This document shows, one piece after another, positions 13,951-25,641 of a stretch of 64,000 bases of DNA; the stretch's first letter is position 1, and each line of letters begins with the position of its first letter. The position numbers and the translations under genes were made by a program. Origin of the DNA: Ulota crispa (lineage: Eukaryota > Streptophyta > Bryopsida > Orthotrichales > Orthotrichaceae); contig OY987247.1 of assembly GCA_963920765.1 (NCBI GenBank), positions 20,804,471 through 20,868,470 on the forward strand, given 5' to 3'. The notes under the pieces were generated by a model that did not search any database, was not told the DNA's origin, and was given only the letters and a program-made list of their open reading frames with translations.

Positions 13951-16900
13951 GAGAGAGTTTGCTGTCTGTTAAATGCTGACTAGGATAGACTTGTGACAAC
14001 AGAAGCAGTTCCTAAGCGTCTTTGACTTGTGCTACCAAATTTAGTATATTAATTACATGTAATACTAAGAGACAGTTTAAAGGATATCGTATTCATTCCA
14101 TATTAATAAACTACCGCAATTTTGATTAGTTATGATATTAGTGTACTTCATGTCATTCAATATTGTGGAAGTATGGGTGTGTGTTTTCTTTCCAAATATC
14201 ATGATTAATAAGCAATGTCTAGTGCATATTCCAAAGTCTTCATTATGGTTAATTGATCATAATTTTTTGTGTATGTCAAAGTTGGATTGGTAGACATACT
14301 AATATTATATTAAAAAATTGTTGGAATGTTTGCAGGATCTTCCGATGCAACATACCTTGGATCCAATGCATTGTGAGAAGAATTTGTGCAAAAATATTAT
14401 TCAAACTTTGTTTGGAGAGAACAACGGTGCAAAGTCTCGAGAAGATATGCGTATGAGAAATATTCGTCACCACCTACACCTCCAGCCAAATGACAATGGT
14501 GTAACATTCTTCATGCAAGACGCACCTTACGTTCAAAGACGATCAAGAGAAGTTCCTATTGACATTGAAGAACCTGAAGTTCCCATCTAACTATGTTGCT
14601 CCCTTTGGCCCTAAAATTATTGATGGAAAGTTATGAGGATTGAAGACCCATGATTATCACATTCTAATGCAGCAATTGCTTCCTCTGTGCTTGAGAAATT
14701 TGGGGGATGCAACTATTGTTGGTGCTATCATGCAAATGAGCAGAATTTTTCAAAGACTTTGAGCAAAAGTTGTTGACTCAAGGGATAAGGAGAAAATGAT
14801 GGAGGACGTAGCAAAAACAGTATGTTCCTTTGAGAAAGAATTTCCACCGTCGATATTTGTCATCCTGATGCATTTGCCTTTGCATCTTGTGAAAGAACTT
14901 TTCATATGTGGTCCTATTTACAAAAGGTGGATGTTCCCTTTTGAGAGATTCATGAAAGAATTAAAGGGATATGTAGGAAATAAGTGTAAACCAAAAGGCA
15001 GCATGGCCAATGATTATACGCAATAGGAGTTGATTGGTTTCATAACCAAGTACTTATTGGAGTACACTCCTATGACAAAGAGAGCTTGGGATGATGAAGA
15101 GGAGCCTGTTATGTATGACAAGGTCATGGATCATGGAAAATGTGATGGGCACATGGACGTGGAATTCTAGAAGATTATCCATGATTTTGTATTGGACAAT
15201 AGTGCGCACATGGAGGCATATAGAAGGTAATACTTCTCATTCTTTACTTCCATGTTGAAGGTTCTGCACATAAGAGTGAAAAGTCCAAGTCTATATTACA
15301 TATGGTGAAACTTGTCAGGTGGGGCAGACAGGACCTTGAATTTGTGAATTTTCTATAGTAGATGGGACAATATCATTTTATTCTCTATGCAAAGTGCTCC
15401 TGTGGCTTTGTGCAGCACTGTTCTTTTTATTAAGGCATGCAAAATTATAATTTTTTGTAGAAGAGATGAAGGACAGACTAAGTGGGAAGTCTTAATGAAA
15501 TATAATAAGTGGTGTGAAGTATACTAAATCTTTATTTATACCTATGTTAGTAAGAGATTATGAGCATTCTTAATGAATGAATGTGGACTGTATAAAGTGT
15601 AGTAAATAGAATTTGTGAATATGTGGCGATTTTTTAAAGAAAATTTTGCAAGTAGGTATTGGATGATCAGAACTATGTTTAAATTTTGTCTTTAGAGGGG
15701 CAGTACATTTTCTCAAAGGTATGCAAGAAGGTTTGTGGAGGAAGGGTTTTTGGACTTTTTAGAGAAGGTTCCATGAGAGTTTAAAAGTTGAATGGCAAGT
15801 TTCCTAGATCCACCATATTCAATTGGTATAGGAAGGAGTCAATCCAATCAGTACATGTACTTTGAAATTCCCCTTGCCTTATTTATCATGTGTACCCTAA
15901 AATTGAGCCGATAAATGGGAATTGAGAACATGGTTTCTTCATTTGAAATGGCTATGGGAACCCATCCAGATGTTCAAAATAACGAGGAAAGTATCGGTTG
16001 TATTTAAACAACCTGGCATTATTGCACATAATCAGTTCCTTTGTCTTTACACCTTTTTCCTATCAAATGCGTCAGGTACCTTGACTATTGAATGTGGCAA
16101 AATGGGATGCAAAAAAAGAGTAAAAAAGGAGGGGCAATTTAGAGTGGAGAATTTTGTCTATTATAATATTTTGGAAAAGTTGATTTTGTGAGATTATTAG
16201 AACAAGTGATGTTGGTTGCTGTAACGTCAACACAAGTATTCCGTAAGTGCATATGGAAGTACCCATGCAGTGAGCAGTCATTATTTTAAGTGGAAATGCA
16301 ATTAAGGAAAAGGACTTCACTCAAAGTTTATTCCTTCTAAACTTGCAATTTCCATGTAGCAGATGTACTCTGCTGTGGAGTACAACCTCATTATTAGTGT
16401 TATGCTTTAGTCTCCATAGGAAGACTTGAGGTACAGTCTTTTCAGATTTATTATGGACTAAAAGTTATCCTACATGTGCAAAGTAGGAAATACGAGGCTG
16501 TAGTGGCAGATTGGGAGGCACAGAGGAAAGATTATCGGCAACAGTTCAGAAGAGGTAGAAGTAGAATGACATTCTCTTTCCATTTGGAATTGCATCTATT
16601 ACCTAAGTTTGCGCAATGGATGTTGGACAAGGTGAGGAGGCAGCAGTGGAACAATGCTCATGAGGATGAGGAAGTGGTGGACATAGCCAGAGGTCCTCTA
16701 CCGATTCCAACATTGTATAAATCAATGTTTGCTTATGGTAATCATTTTTGTATGTTAAGCGCGGAGGAGAAGCTAAGAACTGCTAATAGTGGGGTGGCTG
16801 CCATGTTCAGACAAGTATGTCAGAGTGGAAGAGGGGATGCAAATTCAATAGTTGCGAACATTGAATATGTGGAGCATGTGGAAGAAATCCTAGAGTTGAA

Positions 16901-17748
16901 CTATTGGCCCCATTGCATTAAAGTTTTGGTTTGTGACTTTGTGAAGGCTAACTACATCGAGGAGAATGCAACAATTAAGAAAGACATTTGGGGCTTCGCA
17001 CTAGCAAATTACAGCAGATGGCTAGGTTACATATGCTAGGACAGTTTTGCTTTTCCTAGTCAATGCAAACAAGTGTTTTTCTCTGAAGCAAGTGATGCGC
17101 TTGGATGGAGAGTAGTTTTGAGGAAGGATATTAGAGGAAAGCTCATCTTGCCAAACATGCCTGAGGAATCTGATACTCATTTGCTTGAAATGGGAGACAA
17201 TGTAGACTTTGCAGGGTTGCAACCTGAAAGAGAAGTAGGGGAAGAACCAATTCCACCACCATTGACTGGACGGAACATTGTTCTCCAGGAAGTGTTAGTT
17301 GCAGGACAACAAAGGTCTAGGGTAGCACAAGCAAGAGTCTAGTGTGGTAATGGGCAGGAGGTGCAGGACAAATATGGAACCAACATAGGTGATGGACAAT
17401 CTGTGTGACAACGCGGTGTGGAGGGTACAACTCATGGACGTGGACGTCTAAACAGATAAGGTCCTACGGAGATAGGGAGTTCTTAGAATGAGGAGAATGA
17501 CGTCTGTGAATAACAAAGGACTACCAGAAGGTCATCAAATTTGAGAGTAGAGCCGGACTTGCGGGAAGCAACAGCATCACAGTGTAGAACCACCAACTCT
17601 GATAGGCGTAGTTTAGTCGATGGAGATATTGGAGAAGACAGAATGGGGCCCATGCACAACACTTCTTGTACACCAACATTGTCAAATTCTACTAGAACAA
17701 TGCCCGGGGATGACTAGCACAAAGGGGTGTACAAAAAGCTGAGCTATA

Positions 17749-18619
17749 AATGATCATAATCATGTTCATGTTTTCAAGTACAGTTATTAATCTCTTCAAG
17801 TTTGGAAGTTCTAGAGTTACATGCTTGAGTCACTTGCTTTCGTAGGAAGTACCATGTGTTTTTTACTAGGACCAGTTGCCAGCACATGCACAGCACATTT
17901 TTTTACAAGCATTATAGTAATCGTAAAATTTAAATAGAAAGAAAAAATTAAAATATGTCATTACGTAAAAGTGAACGAGGAAAGTCAAGTATAGAAAGTG
18001 ACTATTGACTATCACTTCCAAATTAGACTAATAGTGACTATGGAATCCTTGACTTTTTGGTTGAAATTGGAAAAGTGTTGTTTGAACAAGGTTTGTGGAG
18101 CCGTGGAACAGTTTTTGTAATAAAGTTGACAGGTTTCTGCTGGCTACTTGCGGAATTGTTGTGCCGAACATGCTTTTGTTGAGTTTTTGTACTATTGGCA
18201 TGGTTTCTCCCATAGTGATTTCACACTCAATATTTTCCAATCAATACAGACGTCATGGCTATGTGTACCTATTGCTACTACGGTAGTAGGTGTGAGCGGA
18301 TGGACCATTGAACCCTAACCTTGCAGTCCCATCTGTGCTCCGCAAATTTCCCCCTAAATTGTAATACTTCAAAAACAACGCCTAAACTCTAATTCTAGTA
18401 AAGGTGACTAGAAAGAGTTTCATGTCCTCACCCAGTCATCTGTAAGACGGAAATGTAATTCCTTCTTTGTTCCCCTTTTGCCAATGTTGTGGATCAAAAT
18501 GTGATTCTGACCATGAGTTAGGTGTTGTCTCTATCCTTAGAATACTCAAATTGATCTTTGACTAACATTTGAACTTTACAAAATCTCTACAAAGTTTTTT
18601 TTGAAAATAACATTAGAAA
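17749..18619. other. Spacer between TNP2 copy 1 and gene A
   Basis: No gene was recognised. The right end of the first CACTA copy should lie here or just beyond. A possible end (…aatagtg at 18036, reading CACTATTAGTC from the right) is weak and has no confirmed partner. The open frames near 18028-18286 overlap each other on opposite strands and look like chance. Confidence 0.3.
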
Positions 18620-20106
18620 AACAATATGAAATGGAAGCAATGGTAGACAATTTGGCCTGGATGATTGCCAATCTTCTTGATGAAATGCAAGTTGATTTGT
18701 CTGCAAAGTTGCTACATTTCCTGCCATTACATTTCCTATTTTACCAAAAGTAGTTGAGAAGCTCTCATGCATTTTTGGAAGCAGTTTGCGCTCCTTTTTC
18801 AAAGAGCCATTGCCCATAATTGGGGAAGCAAGTGGTGCAACATTGCAATAGCATACGACGGCGGAAGAGACCTTGTCCAATTCAAACAATGATAGAGAAG
18901 ACCCCAATTACTGGAGCGAGAATGAGCGGCAGGAGTTGTCATCCAAGGAAGAAGAAGAAGTCAAAGTGGAGTTAATGACTTTGCAAGTATGTACTAAACC
19001 AATTTTCTTGACTTGAATAATGCACTATGCCACAATGGAATGGGTAAATGAAAGAACCTTTGCACTTGTCAATGCAATTTTGCTTCTCTTTTTATTGCAT
19101 TTGTTTATGTGTGCTTTGTTTGAATTGATTATTTATCACTCACAGTCCTTCTAATTAGTAAACAAACCCTTCCTTTCTAATCTTCTATGGCTAGCGTTTT
19201 GCTTGGTTTGTTTTTGAAGTGTATACTTCTAACCAACTATATCCAATTAAATGAGCAGTTTCTTACTCTGATTTATGACTATTGAGGATGACTCAGAATT
19301 CTGATTGACTCAAAATAGTCATAAATGCTGCTTCTCTAGTAGTTCAAAAGGAAACTTTACCTCCTTTGCTTTCCTTACTTTGTGTTTGGTGATGTCTGCT
19401 GAACTTGTGTAGCTAAGTATCTAAGTTTCATAACTTATATTGTTAGCCATTCTATTTCATTTGTGAAGCGACACATTTGTTGAGTATTCTTTTTGTCCAA
19501 AGTTTTAGGTGGCAATAGTAATGAAAACCAAATTAATAAAATTTAGTCCAGCAAGGAACACATATGTATATCCATCTAGTTTCTTTCAGAGAAGACTAGT
19601 TTCTCAAAAAAATCACAACTAATCATGTGTCATTTACGGACTGCAGAGCCACTGTTATTTCAACTTAAAACTCAACAAAAATTACTCTATTGTACTATGT
19701 AAATGTGCATTGAAACTAATAGTTGTTGGGTAAGTGGACCAGTAAACTTAGAATTCTTGTGACGTTCCCAAATGTGACTGGAGAAAGACATGTTTGTAAG
19801 TTACTTGACAAAATTGATGTAACATTGCCGATTCCATGCTTCAGCTCTTTTACGTGAAATTCATTTTACAGGAAACCTAAAGAGATACTAGCCGTGGGAG
19901 GTGCACAGTAAACAAGCGGCAAGAGGAGGGGGAAGGATTGGCCACTTAGCAAATCGTTGCTCGTCTTTCCATTCAAAAGATACACCCCCATTCTAAAGGC
20001 TTGATGAATTTGGAGATGGAGGAGTGGTCGGCAGAGGAAGCATCTAGGAGCAGAGCAGAGGATGACAAGGGTGCTAGCATTGGAGGTCAAAACTGGGTGC
20101 TCTTGA

Positions 20107-20743
20107 AGGGTGAGAGTACACTAGAGGTTTACCACTTTGGGTGTCACAACCCAAAAATGGAGGTAAACATGATTTTGTACTTGAAATTGCTCAAAATTTA
20201 AAGGGTTCTTTTAGTTTATTTATTTTTTTCCTATTAACTATATGAGTTAAGTACAAGGGATCATAATTAAAATTGTTAAAAAAAGCACTTTCAATTGTTA
20301 AATTTGTACTTTTGTAGACCACTATTAAAATGTCATAGTACTACAAAAGTACTAGAAAATTATGGAAAAGTACAAAAATTTTGGACTTGGAGAAATCATA
20401 TTCTTCCACCCTTACTTCACAAAAGACCTTCATGGCTCTTCTATCGAAATTTGCATTCAAATTTCTAAAAACATCACAAATTTTTCAAATATCTACAAAA
20501 ATAATGTTGATTTTTTGCTGTTTTTGTGGCAAGGGATGATTTTGTGAAAAATTATGTTTTCCTTAATTGTGTTTGAGATTCCAAATGATTGCAACTAGGT
20601 CTAGAATGGCTCAGAAACAAATCTCCAAAGAAATGTTTTTCACAAAGGTTATTAAATATTTTAGTGTTTTTTATGTGTTTTTGTACACTAAATATAATAA
20701 AAATTGTGCTGAAAGTGGTACACCTCTAGTGTACTATCACCCT
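20107..20743. mobile_element. 637-bp inverted-repeat DNA element, family M2, copy 1
   Basis: The left end starts AGGGTGAGAGTACACTAGAG and the right end, read inward, starts AGGGTGATAGTACACTAGAG; similarity continues to TACCACTTT. A second copy at 53006-53641 aligns along its whole length with few differences. The AGGG start suggests a hAT-type element. The flanks GCTCTTGA and GAGCTTGA are similar but not identical, so the target duplication is uncertain. It has no coding capacity of its own. It interrupts gene A between exon-like pieces. Confidence 0.8.
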
Positions 20744-22260
20744 AGAGCTTGACCTCAAAGAAGTTTGTCTCTACAAGATGCTCATAGAGAAGGGAGTGAA
20801 GCCCCAGCCTAGAGAGCAGAGGAGGGGATAAAGTCATCCTGAACATGCACAGATTGCCGGAGGGGCTGAGACGTCCATCCAAGGCAGTGGCCAGAAGATG
20901 AAGGAGGTGCACGAGGCTAACCAGCAATTGGCAAGCAAAACTGACCAAATGTCAGAGCAAAGAAAGCTTGACTAGATGAGCATGGACCGTGATGGAAAAC
21001 TATCTGGAAAGAAGCAATCAAAATGGTTGATAAAACTGCGTAGAGTGTCCTGAGACCTAGATTGGGGCAACAACGACTTCGATAGTCGCCCTCGGACACT
21101 TCTTCTTGCCATCAAAGAGAAGATGGCGGCATTATGTAGATACCAAGGAGGCCTTGGAGATGTGCCTGATAAATTATTTTTCAATAGCTTAAGGAAGCAG
21201 ATGAAGACAAAGAGGTCTAACATGAGGAGGCACCTCAAGGGTGGAAGCCCCATTCCTACTTCAGTGAAGCCCACCCACACAAAGAGTTTCAAGAAGAGAA
21301 TTGTCCAACCTCAAAAGATTGTGCAATCTGAGAGGATGAAAGCCGTGCGGCAGACCTTAGAGTCAAAGTCACAGACACAGCTAGCAAAGGATTGTATGCA
21401 ATCAAGTTTAGTGAGTAAACCATGACACAGCCATCCTCCACTTCTTTTTTATTAGCATGTAATTATCTTTCTATGTGCCGTGGTTGTTACCGGTTTGGAA
21501 TGTGGTATATGTTCATCTGAATCCAAAGTATATGTAAGATATAAAGTGCTAGAGAAACCCCAAATCTGAAGGAATTATTCTAGACGTTTGGATTCATATT
21601 TAATAATCTAGGATTATTTGTAGTTTATTGGCAATGCACATCCAGGTTTAGCCAATATGTTGTGTGACCGACCGTAGTCATATGACTTTTTATCTTGACA
21701 ATTTGCAGTTATGCCTTCTACAAGCAGCTAAGCTTCTTGCCAAAATTGAGCCACTCAACCATGCATCTATCCAGATGCATACTTGCAGGTCAAGGTCATG
21801 GAGAGTCCACGCGCAAGCACAGCAAGGCAGAGACACCAGTGGTGGAGTTCAATTGACCCAAAACATAGGGGGCATTGGCATCCAAGAAAGCGGTGGATCA
21901 GAGGGCAGAAACCGAGGCGCAACCCAAGGTAAGTGTATGAATTCATGAAGCCTCTTGCATATAATTTAATGAGCAAGGATGGTAGGCTTCTTTGCATGAC
22001 CTATCGGCCTCTTAGTTAGTAAAATACTTGTAATGTATATGCTTGGAGACATAGGATTGGGAGACAGTGTGATAATCTAGTCTATTGCCATAAGATATGA
22101 ATACATTACAAAGTATTGAGAGAAGTTTGCCGGTGCGTGTTTTTGTTCTCTTTAAAAAAAAGTGACTACAGGCTTTTGTAGTCTTTCCCATCTATATACC
22201 TAAATGTTATGAGCGTCGTATGTAGCCTTGCCATCTCTGAAAGAGAGTACTTAGTGGTGA

Positions 22261-23001
22261 ATGCAAGGTGTGATACAGAGCATTCCTAGCAAGACTATTG
22301 GTTTGCATGGTGGAGGGTTGACTGAATGCCCTACACTTGGGTGGAATTGCAAGAAATGCACAAAGAGGTTGGGCTCCTTACCAAACAAGCAAAAGGTTGC
22401 AGCAAACACTACGTATCTAGCAATGAGGTTTTTTGAGGATTCTCATTGCAAAATTATTATCTTGAACGTTTTTGGTTTCTTGTGCGATATGCACCCACTT
22501 CACAATGGACAGGGCTGGAGGCTGGACCTTCCCATACTTTATGAAAAAGTGCACAAAGTGAAAATAAAGTGTTAGAGCAATTGTGGGCCATTCCTCATAG
22601 AGTTGAGGAAGAACTTCAATGTTGGAATCTGGTCACCGTTGCAGCAGTCTCTCTTTCACAAAATAGCAAATTTTGTGGGAATCGAGACGGGCATTGATTG
22701 GTGCTTCCTAAGGGGTGAAGAAGTCAAAGGGAGCATTAGAAACATACACAATGTATTCCAAGCAATTCTAGACCCTAAAAGTGCTAAAACCCGCGTCTTT
22801 TAGGTAGATTGGGACACCAAAGCCACAAATTTGTCTGTAGCAAAGAATGTATTGAACCTGGGGAAATGGAATCCTTTGCTCCCACTAAATCGCTTTTTGG
22901 AGGGGGCCGTGGAACCTTTAAAGAATTTGCATGGAGTCTAGCGGACATGGAGTCTTGCAAAAATGGTTTGAGGGAGGCAGTCACAAAGGTGACAGCAAAT
23001 T
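22261..23001 (+). pseudogene. FCP1/NIF phosphatase-like domain of gene A
   Basis: The frame gives KIIILNVFGFLCDMH, then (after a stop near 22573) SNCGPFLIELRKNFNVGIWS, then a region ending in DWDTKATNLSVAKNVLN. This is the layout of the HAD-superfamily FCP1-like (NLI-interacting factor, NIF) domain: an hhhDhxGhLhD motif, a helix with F-x-VGIWS, and a later Asp motif. In plant relatives the first Asp of motif I is the phosphoenzyme nucleophile; here it is Asn (AAC), so the copy would be inactive even without its stop codons. Gene B has the same Asn. An alternative reading is a decayed host phosphatase gene, but its pairing with the same tail as gene B favours capture by a transposon. Confidence 0.6.
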
Positions 23002-24490
23002 GAATTGTGGTAGAGTTCATATCTAAACTGTCATTTTCTATTGTGCTTTGCTACAAACACTACGTTGTTGTTAAACCTGTACACCAAATCATGTCTGCCG
23101 TCAGTTACTTTGAAGCACAAATGACTTATTGCAATGATGACAATGAGTCCTAAAATCTCATATGTTATTTCAAACCATCTTATATTCTTTGTGATTTTTG
23201 TAACTCTGGGGGCCTGTACATGCAGGACTTGAATGAGGAAGCGCTTGCGCAAGTTGACAAATTCATGGAGAACCTCCATGCACTGCAGAAATTGTTGGCC
23301 ATCAATACAAAGGTGAAGGTATTTGACCTAGACAACGACAACAAGGCCACCGCAACCATGGTCAGACATGGTATTGTAGTTAGCCTTGCAGGAGGAGTGC
23401 TCTACAAAAGGCTAATTGAAGATGGGAATTTGTCCCTTTTAGTGGACTAGATCCTTCTTGGGCAGGGAAATGTCCTTTTCTACGAGGGGACACCAAAGAC
23501 GACCCGCCCATGGGAGCCTCAAAGTTGCGCTACAGTTTATGACAAAGTGGTGTGAGGAGGGTGTGGCCCCTTTGGAATGATCCTTTTTTCTGTTAGCAAT
23601 TCAAGACCGCAATCTAGACATTATACACATTGGATATTTTTTGTACATGTATAGGTTTCCAAATTGATGACATTATTGTCCCATTTTTTTGTAAATTGCA
23701 AGACATGGCAAATTCTTTCAATGCCTTGACAAGTACCCGTAAATCATGAACCCCAAATGGGTGTTTCTTGTTGTATTTTTTTGTCAAACTGTCCGTGCAT
23801 CTGGCGGATATGTTAGGGATGTTGAAGAAGGTAAAACAAATTGGACATGACCGTAGTGATGACCAAATAAAAAGTATCACTCACTTCCAGTGACTCCAAC
23901 AACACGTTCAATGAGATGTAAATGAATAGAAAGGGAATGTATTGCCTAATTTACTTGACAACTGTCAATCATATGACTTGTGAAGTGTCACCTAAATTGG
24001 AAAATAACACAGTGACATTGACATAATTTCCAAAGAATACAACATCATCCAATGATATGGGTTATGACCAACAAATGTTACATGACACATAATGTAAAAC
24101 CACTATAACTCGTGTGCACACCAGCAAATGTCAGAAGGCATATCAAAACCAATCAAAATGCACTTAACCGAATAACTAAACTTGGAAGTTTGTCTGCTAC
24201 CATTAATGCAAAAAGCATGATGACATTACACATCAGCACATGTCAAAGGTCAGGTCAGTACCAATAAGAGATCTTGTTAGAGATTCCTGGCACTTTTTAC
24301 AACTGTCAAATTTGTTGCCCAAGCACTCAAAGGTAAACAAAACAGGGGACTGTATACCTTCTATACCCATAAATTACCTGGTCTATATGTGACTTCTCTA
24401 TACACTTGCCCTAAAATGGGACTAAAAGTGGGTGACATTTTTGAGTGAGGCCCGTCAAAATGTGAGACGGAGGGTCCTTTCGGTCACACA

Positions 24491-24553
24491 ACCTACAAGA
24501 AAACTACAAGTAAACATTTTCCTTAGTTGTAAAATACAAGATTTCTTGTAGTG
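24491..24553. repeat. 63-bp hairpin with CACTACAAGAAA-type ends
   Basis: The left side reads CCTACAAGAAAACT and the right side, read inward, CACTACAAGAAATCT. This is the typical terminal motif of plant CACTA elements. No 3-bp duplication is seen at the edges, so this may be a tiny MITE or a residual pair of ends. It lies in what would be the last intron of gene A. Confidence 0.35.
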
Positions 24554-25641
24554 TTGCTTGGAAGGTACTAGTTGGAACTAACGCATTTCACCCAATTTTT
24601 AAATTTTCACATTTTATTGTAAAAAATCTGGTTGTATTTACTTTTTCTCTTGGGTGGAAGAAAAAACGCTCACATTCCCATATGGAAACAAGTGTTTAGT
24701 GAGGCCTAAATGGGTACATGATCATTTCAGTTGTGTTACACCTAGAATTGTGCTTTAATTTTCCCATGGGCAAGTGCAGATATTTGTTTTGTATTTGTTT
24801 GCTTGTGCCTATTTCAATTGTAAACAAAATGGAGAGCTATAAGGCAATTGTAAATATAACTAGAGAGCTAATCAAGGAGTTTAGGCACTATTGGCTAGAC
24901 TTGAAGATGTTCTAATGGTGCGGTAGTACAATTGTTTGTTCAACTATCTCTATTATTGTTTTATAGTAAGGTTGGTGTTGATTATATTACCTAATTTGAT
25001 TTTTCTTTAATCTTATGACTTTGGAGATGGTTGGATGTGTAATTAGGAGGTGAGTACCTAAACATTGGCATCAAAAAAGAAGAATCCAAAAAACTGATAG
25101 GTACAATTTTCCAAGTTGTTTAGGTGAGTTAAAATAATAATTAAATTTTGTATGCATTTTGATTTGTTTCTTTTTTTTACAAAAAAAAAGTATAGCTGAC
25201 ACATCACCATGTTGGCTTTGCAAAAGGGGATGGAATCCAGGCACTGTAGTGCAAGTGCAATCATAAAGAATGGAGAGCCTTCTTTACAAAAGGTATGTGA
25301 ATTATGACATCTTTGACGCTAAGTACAGTAGGGTTATTTTGTTGCAACCCACCAATGTATGATGCATGATGGTTGCAGCATTGTGTAGTTTAGAAGATAT
25401 GCCTCTTGAATCCAAGGGTGGAAAACATAGGGTTGTTGTTGGATCCATCAGTGGCTTGCCAAGACAAACTATGCATTGCTTATCCATATGAAAGGAGTGG
25501 TATAAGGTGGATGTTGCGGAGGCCTTGTTCCCAAACAAACCACTTATGCATCCAAACAAAGACAACAAACAATTTGTTGTGAAGAATGCACTAAAGTCTA
25601 ATACACTTTGGGAAGAGATATACATCAAGATTTTTACATAA

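Larger units (their letters stand above)
10639..14336 (+). other. Expanded intron of the TNP2-like gene
   Basis: The coding blocks before and after are adjacent in TNP2 proteins (ELPYWR followed by HTLDPMHCEKN), so this 3.7-kb stretch is an intron position. The corresponding intron in the second TNP2 copy of the window is about 0.7 kb, so this one has grown by insertions. At least one insert, the inverted-repeat element near 13685-13950, is visible. The acceptor tgtttgcag is clear. The donor reads GGAG|GATAAGT, as if the GT had decayed. Confidence 0.6.
9119..17748 (+). pseudogene. TNP2-like CACTA transposase, decayed, three exon blocks
   Basis: Block 1 (about 9119-10638) has an acidic N-terminus, a Cys motif (VECPSCSKSRYIKG), then CPEIAKHLVWHASNHLQDEKM, LGILIDGVNPYNLQS, YNLPPYLATKKFFL, IDIYMQPLIHELKKLW, a GYAGCLVCRD zinc-type motif, and PRNHRWR: the Transposase_21 (TNP2) order. 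It ends at FYELPYWR, where relatives splice. Block 2 (14337-15228) follows an acceptor tgtttgcag and gives MQHTLDPMHCEKNLCKN, then DUF4218 (HLPLHLVKELFICGP...FERFMKELKGYVGNKC), ending at AYRR before a GT donor. Block 3 (about 16476-17748) has the rest of DUF4218 and DUF4216 (NSGVAAMFRQV...EILELNYWP...KKDIWGFALANY), then a low-complexity tail with six in-frame stops. Several stops and frameshifts also break block 1. The DDE-type nuclease of CACTA elements cuts the element ends; this copy cannot be functional. Confidence 0.85.
18620..25641 (+). pseudogene. Gene A: TnpA-like gene with FCP1-like domain and conserved tail
   Basis: Exon-like pieces all lie on the plus strand. They are: 18629-18728 (MVDNLAWMIANLLDEMQVDL); about 18860-18985, acidic, ending MTLQ before a GTATGT donor; about 19872-20105; and 20745-21425, containing DFDSRPRTLLLAIKEKMAALC, then MKTKRSNMRRHLKGGSPIPT and a basic linker, which I read as the TnpA/Transposase_24-like core. 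A further piece is 21707-21930, between a ttgcag acceptor and a GTAAGT donor. The FCP1-like domain is at 22261-23001. A possible later exon is 23220-23450. The tail is 25295-25641 (SISGLPRQTMHC...KEWYKVDVAEAL...KNALKSNTLWEE, then TAA). The same tail and phosphatase-like domain recur in gene B inside the complete CACTA element at 31162-54758, so gene A is probably also transposon-borne. Stops, frameshifts and an inserted 637-bp element make it a pseudogene. Exon boundaries are my inference. Confidence 0.55.

Noticed and set aside
1314..18036. CACTATAAACTG at 1314 and its loose inverse CACTATTAGTC ending at 18036 as termini of the first CACTA copy
   Set aside because: Only about the first seven bases match well, and the flanking triplets (ATT, ACT) differ. 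The ends of this copy remain unknown.
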